A DNA stretch of 64,000 nt, taken from the NCBI RefSeq assembly GCF_963678975.1, contig NC_089273.1:5720507-5784506 (forward strand), given 5' to 3'. Below the pieces are notes generated by a model. The model made no database searches and had not been told where the DNA came from. It saw only the letters and a list, made by a program, of their open reading frames with translations. Both the position numbers and the translations under genes were made by a program. Positions within the stretch are counted from its first letter, which is position 1; each line of letters opens with the position of its first letter. The DNA comes from Dysidea avara. Its lineage: Eukaryota > Porifera > Demospongiae > Dictyoceratida > Dysideidae. Below, piece by piece: positions 56,657 to 64,000 of the stretch.

Positions 56657-59600
56657 TCAGTCTTCAATGTCGTCCATCACTTCCATGAAGGATTCACGAT
56701 AGTGAGTGGCATCATTGATCTCTGATTCTCTGCTATATGTAAGAGTAGAGAGAGCATAATTATTATGTGCCATGACAACAATGAAACTGTAATGTATGAT
56801 GTGCAGAATATTTAGAAACAGTAACACAATAAAGTACAATATTGATGGGGTCTCCTGAAGATCCAGAAAGATCTTTTGATATTTGTACTTACACAGGCTT
56901 GCAGCATAACCATCAAAATTATTATCAAAACTTTAGTAGCACATTTGAAAGTAGCTACAGAAAAATTCACAGTGCAGTACACTATTAAAACTGCAGCAGT
57001 GGAGTATTGCATTAGGTAACTTGATGAATAGTATTATGTTGCTTTATTTATTTTTCATGGTCTTCCATCCAGCATATTTTCCTCAAATGCTTGATATATT
57101 GCTCAACAATTATCTCTATTGCCTTTGACACAACCGAATTTGGTTTTGTAGGTAATTTTTGGCAATGTACATGGAAGCGTGATATGCATTGCCATACCAC
57201 ATAATGATAATAATAATATACTTACATTTCACATATAGTAGCATTCACCCTTCTGCTATCATCAATAACACTATCAACGAACTCTTCTCTCATTGGTATC
57301 TCATTGTTGTCATTGGTAGTGTCAGGTTTAGGTGGCACACAATATTTAGTGATTTTCTTAATTGTCCTTTTGTAAAGGTAAATTTCTATTATCAGAAATG
57401 GTATTAAGGGTAGTATAACTACTACAAATATAAATGATAGCAATAAATCAGGATCATAACTGTCAATAAGTGGTACCATTGAAACCACAATCATCAAATG
57501 CAACACAAAGCCATCAAACACATTAAGAATGTTAGATCCATATGGCCTTATTGTCATATGTATAAAGGCTAGTGTGGAGTTAGCAATGATCAATGAATAC
57601 TGGGTAGTGTTATTATTTGATGTATTGGCAATAATTATCAAAATAACAACCAGTCGACACGTCATGTAATAAGCTGCAAATGAACGATACTTGTCTTTGT
57701 AACATCCTTGAAACTGATCCAGTAATGGTTTTATTCGGGTAAAGTTAATTTTCTTGTTAAGAAATGGCTCCAATAAAAGTAGAAATGGCAGACCAATTAC
57801 AATAATTAGAGTGCATATTATTGCTAAAATAAAATATGGTAGATGACGGCCATGTAAATATTCTATGTCAGGTGACAGGTAAGTGTAAACCTTATCCACA
57901 TTATGAAATGTCAGTGATCTCAATATCAGTAATGAAGTTGTTGCCACAGAAGTGTACGATAACAATAGAAGAAAACAGATAACATGGATAATTCCTCTAC
58001 TAACAAATGATGAAAACTTGTATGATATTCTTGCTGATAGGCAGATTACTACTATGATAATGGCAACAGCTATTGGATGGACATAATGAATGAACTGTTG
58101 GTCAATTCCACTCATATTAGTTACTAAACAAAGCTGTCCTAAAAATTGTGGTGTGACTTTTGCAATACTGGACATAATGCTAACAAACGTAAATAATCCT
58201 TGTGATGAGTACAAGTGTTCACTCAGCAAAATATCCACCATACTGTAATAGTATGTAATAGCATACAAATAACCAATCCCAATGTGATAGTATGTCACAA
58301 TGAACACTAATATAACTATCACCACCCAGTAAAGGATTGATAATGTTACCACAAGTACTGTTTGTTCAGCTGTACATTTATCAACACTTACACATTCTAT
58401 AGAATCAAATGAAAGAGTATAGCCTTCCTTACAAGCACCACAAGCTGTACCAGATCGCTGTGAAATGCACTGATTTGCTCTGACTGGTGAAAGTTCATAA
58501 AATCCATTACCCATTTCACAACAAGCAAACTTACAATAATTATTAGGACAAATCGTCACTGTAGCTTTATCATCAACTTCACCAAACCAGTAACCTCTTT
58601 TGATAGATGATGTACTACCAGAACAAGACACAACATCACTATCATTGTAGCATACACATGTTTGTGTATTATTATTATCATAGTGGAAACCAGGGTGACA
58701 TGGTGATAGTTCAATTATTAGCTTAGTGGAAAACTCCTTTAAGTTAGAAATACCGCTATCATATGAAGTGATGGTCATTGTATAATTAGTTGCATCCACA
58801 ACTCTCATCCCCTTTATACTCACTCCTTCAAATACTGTACATGATATTAGCACATTGTCTGATCCAATAATGGGATGATCTTGATCTTCACTGCTCAGTT
58901 CAAATTGTGTTGATTGAGCAGGTTGATTGTAATAATCCCTTACACAAGCACTCATTATAATTTCCTGACCTAGCATTATATTTCTTGTTAGATAAGTCTG
59001 ACAATTTGTATCATTGCCATTATGGATACATGTAACTGCTGAGTCATTAAATTCTAGTTTTCTAGGAGAAGTTTTAATGACCCCGTCAAAATGATTATAT
59101 CCTTTGTTAATGATGCTGTTGCTGAAACACATCTCATCACATGATGTTGGCATGTCAACATAAACATCAGAACCTGTTAGGTCAGTGTTGTGATGAAATG
59201 TAATATCTGTAGTGTTGAATGTAATTTTATTCTCAGTACTTTTTGTCAGGTCACAATATATGGACCCACCAAGGCGATTAGCAGTGTTGTGGAAAAATGT
59301 GTTATGAGAATTATGGGATATACTTACAGTGAAATGATCGGTTAGATGCATGGCCCCACCACTTCCTGCAGCTGAATTACTGAAAAACTCTGTACGGGAA
59401 TTATCCATAAATGTTACAGAAGATTTCACAGCAGAGATGGCTCCCCCATTCTCTGCCTTATTCCTGGTGAAATTTACTGAAGCATTTTCCACAAATGTCA
59501 ATGTTGATTGTAGAATTGATAAGGCTCCACCATATTGAGATGTATTGTTCATAAACTTCACTGTAAGTTTTCCTTCTAGTGTAATGTTGGAGTTATCACT

Positions 59601-62600
59601 ACAATAGATTGCTCCACCATACTGAGTACCTTCATTATTAGAATAAGTAACTTTTGAGTGTTCTGTAACAGTCACAGTGGAATTGTCGGTAATGTACAGT
59701 GCTCCTCCGCTTTCACTTGCTTTATTATCATTAAAGATAATTGTGCAGCTTCCTTCCAATATGAAAGCAACTTGTTTCTTTGAATATATAGCTCCACCCT
59801 GTATGGCTCTGTTTTCCAGGAATTGAATAACAGAGTCTTCTTTAAACAATGCATAAGAATTTTCTTCACTGACTAAAGCTCCACCAGTTTTTGCAATGTT
59901 ATTGACAAATATCACTGATGTATGTTTATAAAATAAGACACCACATTTTTTATTGCAAAATACAGCTCCTCCTTCACTGGCTTTATTATTAATAATTGTT
60001 ATATTTGAGTTATCATCAAATGTGATATGAGATGAATCCAAACAATAGACAGCTCCTCCATGTCCATTGACTTTATTATTATTAAATGTTACACTTGAGT
60101 TACCAACAAATCTGATATGAGATGAAGACTCACAATATACAGCTCCTCCATTATCACTGGCTTCATTGTTATTAAATGTTACACCTGAGTTACCATCAAA
60201 TCTGATATTAGATGAATCATAACAATATACAGCTCCTCCAGTATCACTGGCTTCATTATTATTAAATGTTACACTTGAGTTACCATCAAATGTGATATTA
60301 GATGAATAATAACAATATATAGCTCCTCCACCACCACTGGCTTCATTATTATTAAATGTTACACTTGAGTTACCATCAAATGTGATATTAGATGAATCAT
60401 AACAATATACAGCTCCTCCATCACCACTGGCTTCATTATTATTAAATGTTACACTTGAGTTACCATCAAATGTGATATTAGATGAATTATAACAATATAC
60501 AGCTCCTCCAACACTGGCTTTAAATGTTACACTTGAGTTACCATCAAATGTGATATGAGATGAATCCAAACAACAGACAGCTCTCCATGTCCACTGACTT
60601 TATTATTATTAAATGTTACACTTGAGTTACCATCAAATGTGATATTAGATGAATCATCACAAAATATAGCTCCTCCATTACCACTGGCTTTATTATTATT
60701 AAATGTTACACTTGAGTTACCATCAAATGTGATATTAGATGAATCATCACAAAATATAGCTCCTCCATCACCACTGGCTTCATTATTATTAAATGTTACA
60801 CTTGAGTTACCATCAAACGTGATATGAGATGAAGACTCACAATATACAGCTCCTCCATCATCACTGGCTTCATTATTATTAAATGTTACCCTTGAGTTAC
60901 TATCAAATGTAATACGAGATGAATACTTACTACTTATAGCTCCTCCATCAACACTGGCTTCATTATTATTAAATGTTACACTTGAGTTACCACCAAATGT
61001 GATATGAGATGAATAATAACAATACACAGCTCCTCCATCCGCACTGGCTTCATTGTTATTAAATGTTACACTTGAGTTACCATCAAATGTGATGTGAGAT
61101 GAATATCTATTACTTATAGCTCCTCCATCATAACCGGCTTCATTATTATTAAATCTTACACTTGAGTTACCATCAAATGTGATATGAGATGAATAATAAC
61201 AATACACAGCTCCTCCATGTACACTGGCTTCATTATTATTAAATGTTACACTTGAGTTATCATCAAATGTGATATGAGATGAATGCCTACAATGTAAAGC
61301 TCCTCCATATGTGGCTGTATTATTATTAAATGTTACACTTGAGTTATCATCAAATGTGATATGAGATGAATGCCTACAATGTAAAGCTCCTCCATATGTG
61401 GCTGTATTATTATTAAATGTTACCCTTGAGTTACTATCAAATGTAATACGAGATGAATACTTACTACTTATAGCTCCTCCATCAACACTGGCTTCATTAT
61501 TATTAAATGTTACACTTGAGTTACCACCAAATGTGATATGAGATGAATAATAACAATACACAGCTCCTCCATCCGCACTGGCTTCATTGTTATTAAATGT
61601 TACACTTGAGTTACCATCAAATGTGATGTGAGATGAATATCTATTACTTATAGCTCCTCCATCATAACCGGCTTCATTATTATTAAATCTTACACTTGAG
61701 TTACCATCAAATGTGATATGAGATGAATAATAACAATACACAGCTCCTCCATGTACACTGGCTTCATTATTATTAAATGTTACACTTGAGTTATCATCAA
61801 ATGTGATATGAGATGAATGCCTACAATGTAAAGCTCCTCCATATGTGGCTGTATTATTATTAAATGTTACACTTGAGTTATCATCAAATGTGATATGAGA
61901 TGAATGCCTACAATGTAAAGCTCCTCCATATGTGGCTGTATTATTATTAAATGTTACACTTGAGTTACCATCAAATGTAATATGAGATGAATTCTTACTA
62001 CTTATAGCTCCTCCATCCCTACTCGCTTCATTATTATTAAATGTTACACTTGAGTTACCACCAAATGTGATAGGAGATAAATAATAACAATACACAGCTC
62101 CTCCATCCGCACTGGCTTCATTATTATTAAATGTTACACTTGAGTTATCATCAAATGTGATATGAGATAAATAACAATGTAGAGCTCCTCCATCCACACT
62201 GGCTTCATTATTATTAAATGTTACACTTGAGTTATCATCAAATGTGATATGAGATGAATGCCTACAATGTAAAGCTCCTCCATATTTGGCTGTATTATTA
62301 TTAAATGTTACACTTGAGTTACCATCAAATGTGATATGAGATAAATGCCTACAATGTAAAGCTCCTCCATATTTGGCTGTATTATTATTAAATGTTACAC
62401 TTGAGTTACCATCAAATGTGATATGAGATGAATACTCACAATATACAGCTCCTCCATCCCTACTCGCTTCATTATTATTGAATGTTACACTTGAGTTACC
62501 ATCAAATGTGATATTGGAATTATCACTGTATATGGTACCACCATACCTCGCATGGTTGTACTTAAATGTCACTATTGAGTTTGCCCAAAAGATCATACTG

Positions 62601-63529
62601 GAAAGAATTTGATAAATAGCTCCACCATTATTTGTAGCAGAGATATTAATAAATTTTACATCAGACGTATCACAAAATATGACAGTGGAGTTCCTGCTAT
62701 AAATTCCTCCACCAGACGCTGCTGTATTATCCTTGAACAACACACTACCTCTAATATGAAGATTAGTATTTGCAATGTAAATTGGTACTCCTGTGTTGTT
62801 GACAAACACATTGTCTTGTATGTAAACATGACCAGGACTTCTGCTACCTGAACCATCAATGTAAATTACACTTTGTGTGGCTCTATTGGAAATGAATTGG
62901 CTATTTTGGACCTCCAACTTGTGTTGAAATTGGCTATTAGTATTTGATAAATAATGTATAGCTGCTCCATGTCCATTATATATATATTTACTTCTGTGTG
63001 TGAAATTGCAATTGTTAATGCACACATTTCCAGACACTTGTGAAAGTAAAACACTTCTTCCTTTGGAGTTATGGAATGAGCATCTTTCAAAATAAACATT
63101 GGATGAGTTGTAGAATTCAATTCCTGGATAATCTTTAGAGCCACATCCCTCCCACTGGATACCTTCAATGGTTATATTCTTGCAGGAGATGAACTTTACT
63201 GCACCAACATCATTACACTTTACAACAGGATTTCTGTGTCCTATTATCATGATATTTTCAAGACCTTCTAATGTCACAATAGAAGACAACTCAACATCAT
63301 TTGTAATGTTAACAATGGTGTCATTACTGGAGATGTTATTTAGAATGTCAGCAATTGAATGAAAGGTAAAGTTTCCAGATACACAACAGGGAAGTTTATC
63401 CTGACCTCTCTCGTTTCCACCACCAGCAAAGTCTTCATCATCACTGTTCATCACTGTACTGTCTCCTTCAATTTGGCTGAACAAACACACTAGCAAAACA
63501 GCAGCTATGGAAATTTTTAAGAGTTCCAT
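56657..63529 (-). CDS. Pmp-repeat multipass receptor, copy B (two exons, one frameshift)
   Basis: Exon 1 runs 63529-57226 and exon 2 56732-56657. The ATG at 63527-63529 starts a signal peptide (residues 1 to about 22). A degenerate beta-helix region with N-glycosylation sites follows (50-335), then about 28 tandem 29-30-residue Pmp repeats (336-1176), further diverged repeats to about 1430, a Cys-rich stalk with GTACGACKEGYTLSF (about 1590-1715), about eight to ten membrane helices (1720-2050) and a short cytoplasmic tail. A missing C near 60583 (CTCTCC against CTCCTCC in copy A) breaks the frame; adding one base gives exactly 2126 codons plus stop across the predicted splice. The apparent stop after CEM at 57222 overlaps a perfect donor. 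The likely product is a surface receptor or adhesin; ligand unknown. It could be a live gene with an assembly error, a fresh pseudogene, or a truncated secreted form. Chlamydial Pmp proteins lack this membrane domain, so bacterial origin of the whole gene is excluded. Confidence 0.8.
56733..57225 (-). other. Predicted intron of copy B, 493 bp
   Basis: Donor GTAAGTAT (first base at 57225) and acceptor CTCTTACATATAG (last base at 56733). It joins an AT left over from exon 1 to C-AGA-GAA of exon 2, in frame, giving ICEIRESEINDATHYRESF and a stop at 56657-56659. If retained, translation stops at 57222 and AATAAATAAA (57043-57052, minus strand) could serve as an alternative poly(A) signal, giving a protein about 24 residues shorter. 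Confidence 0.7.
60000..62520 (-). repeat. Coding tandem repeats of copy B, with a 534-bp block duplication
   Basis: About 28 units of 87 or 90 bp. A six-unit block (four 90-bp and two 87-bp units) is repeated almost identically with a 534-bp offset (for example AAATGTTACCCTTGAGTTAC at 60881 and 61415). Copy A has about nine fewer units (aligned length difference about 790 bp). One Cys recurs at the same place in most units (AVYC, ALHC), so stacked turns would align Cys residues. Confidence 0.9.
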
Positions 63530-63579
63530 GCTTGTATTGACAGGTAACGAAAATTCTAACTTTCCATTTCAGTTACTGA

Positions 63580-63624
63580 TATTTATAGCTTCAAAGAGGA
63601 TATGATGTCACACTGATGATGTCA
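63580..63624 (-). promoter_or_regulatory. TATA box and paired TGATGTCA sites of copy B
   Basis: TATAAATA at 63580-63587, about 51 bp before the ATG, and TGATGTCA at 63603-63610 and 63617-63624. The arrangement is identical to copy A. It predicts a short 5' leader of about 20-25 bases. Confidence 0.5.
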
Positions 63625-63782
63625 TGATAAATGTACACATTCAGTCAATGATAGTTATAAACATGTTTGTGGAAAACATGAACTGTATACATTACTACTT
63701 CAGATTCTAGACCTGATAGCTAATTAAACCTATACACCAATTTGATTTTACTAAGCAGTGAATTTTTAAACAACCATGTTAA

Positions 63783-63818
63783 TAGGGATCCACTGATTAT
63801 AATGCCACAATAATGAGC
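63783..63818. mobile_element. Left-end fragment of the TAGGGACCC MITE
   Basis: TAGGGATCCACTGATTATAA matches the left end at 5507. It is cut off at TAATGAGCA by the next element. Confidence 0.7.
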
Positions 63819-64000
63819 AGGGCCGCCCAGAGAAATTAAGGGGCCCAGGGAAAAGAGTTAAAGTGGGGCCCTTCACCCTAGTTGTAAGGTGAAGACCAAA
63901 AAAAAAAAAAAAAAAAGGTCACAACCTGCTGGCAATGACAATAACTATCCATCACCAACCATATTTCCTTATCTATAAGCTTGCTACACTGCTCCTCTGA
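63818..64000. mobile_element. Unidentified element, CAGGGCCGCCCAGAG start, runs off the window
   Basis: Homology between the two receptor-gene flanks ends exactly where CAGGGCCGCCCAGAGAAATT begins. GGGGCCC-rich sequence and a poly(A) run (63898-63917) follow. A CAGGG start fits a hAT end, but the other end is not in the window. Confidence 0.45.

Overview
The window looks like intron-bearing, AT-rich, transposon-packed DNA from an animal, most likely a marine sponge (demosponge). The reasons are two near-identical genes that fuse a signal peptide, a long array of chlamydial Pmp-type beta-helix repeats, a Cys-rich stalk and a multipass membrane domain (an architecture I associate with sponge gene families), a fibrinogen-related domain, spliceosomal GT-AG sites, tRNA-derived SINEs, and DNA transposons of the Harbinger, Tc1/IS630, pogo, hAT and Mutator types. 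The species cannot be fixed from sequence alone.

Layout. 1-5255 (minus strand) is copy A of the Pmp-repeat receptor gene, a pseudogene with one frameshift and three stops that runs off the left edge. 5.3-7.1 kb holds its promoter, a MITE and a long (AC)n run. 7.15-16.0 kb is a tandem array of decayed repeat units. 14.76-31.54 kb is a tandem segmental duplication of about 8-9 kb whose two copies differ by several clean transposon insertions, so each copy supplies the empty site of the other. 31.5-34.2 kb has a hAT MITE and an inverted paralogue of part of the duplication. 34.2-39.5 kb is a composite element carrying about 4 kb of a 31-bp satellite with an 8-mer higher-order period. 39.5-42.7 kb is sparse, with twin CRE palindromes and two MITEs. 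42.7-49.4 kb is probably one large, dead Harbinger element (transposase plus Myb-like gene, convergent) with other elements nested in it. 49.6-50.3 kb is a fibrinogen-domain pseudogene. 51.9-56.2 kb is nested hAT MITE, composite-element and foldback material. 56657-63529 (minus) is copy B of the receptor gene, nearly intact; the right edge is a truncated MITE and an unidentified repeat.

Function. The only likely host gene with near-full coding capacity is copy B: one single-base deletion interrupts it, and adding one base gives a reading frame that closes exactly through a predicted 493-bp intron into a short last exon (2126 residues). It would encode a cell-surface protein with a large extracellular beta-helix and a multipass membrane domain. 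The two copies share promoter, TATA box and paired TGATGTCA sites, and differ mainly in repeat number (copy B has about nine more 29-30-residue repeats) and in decay. Everything between them is mostly mobile or repetitive DNA.
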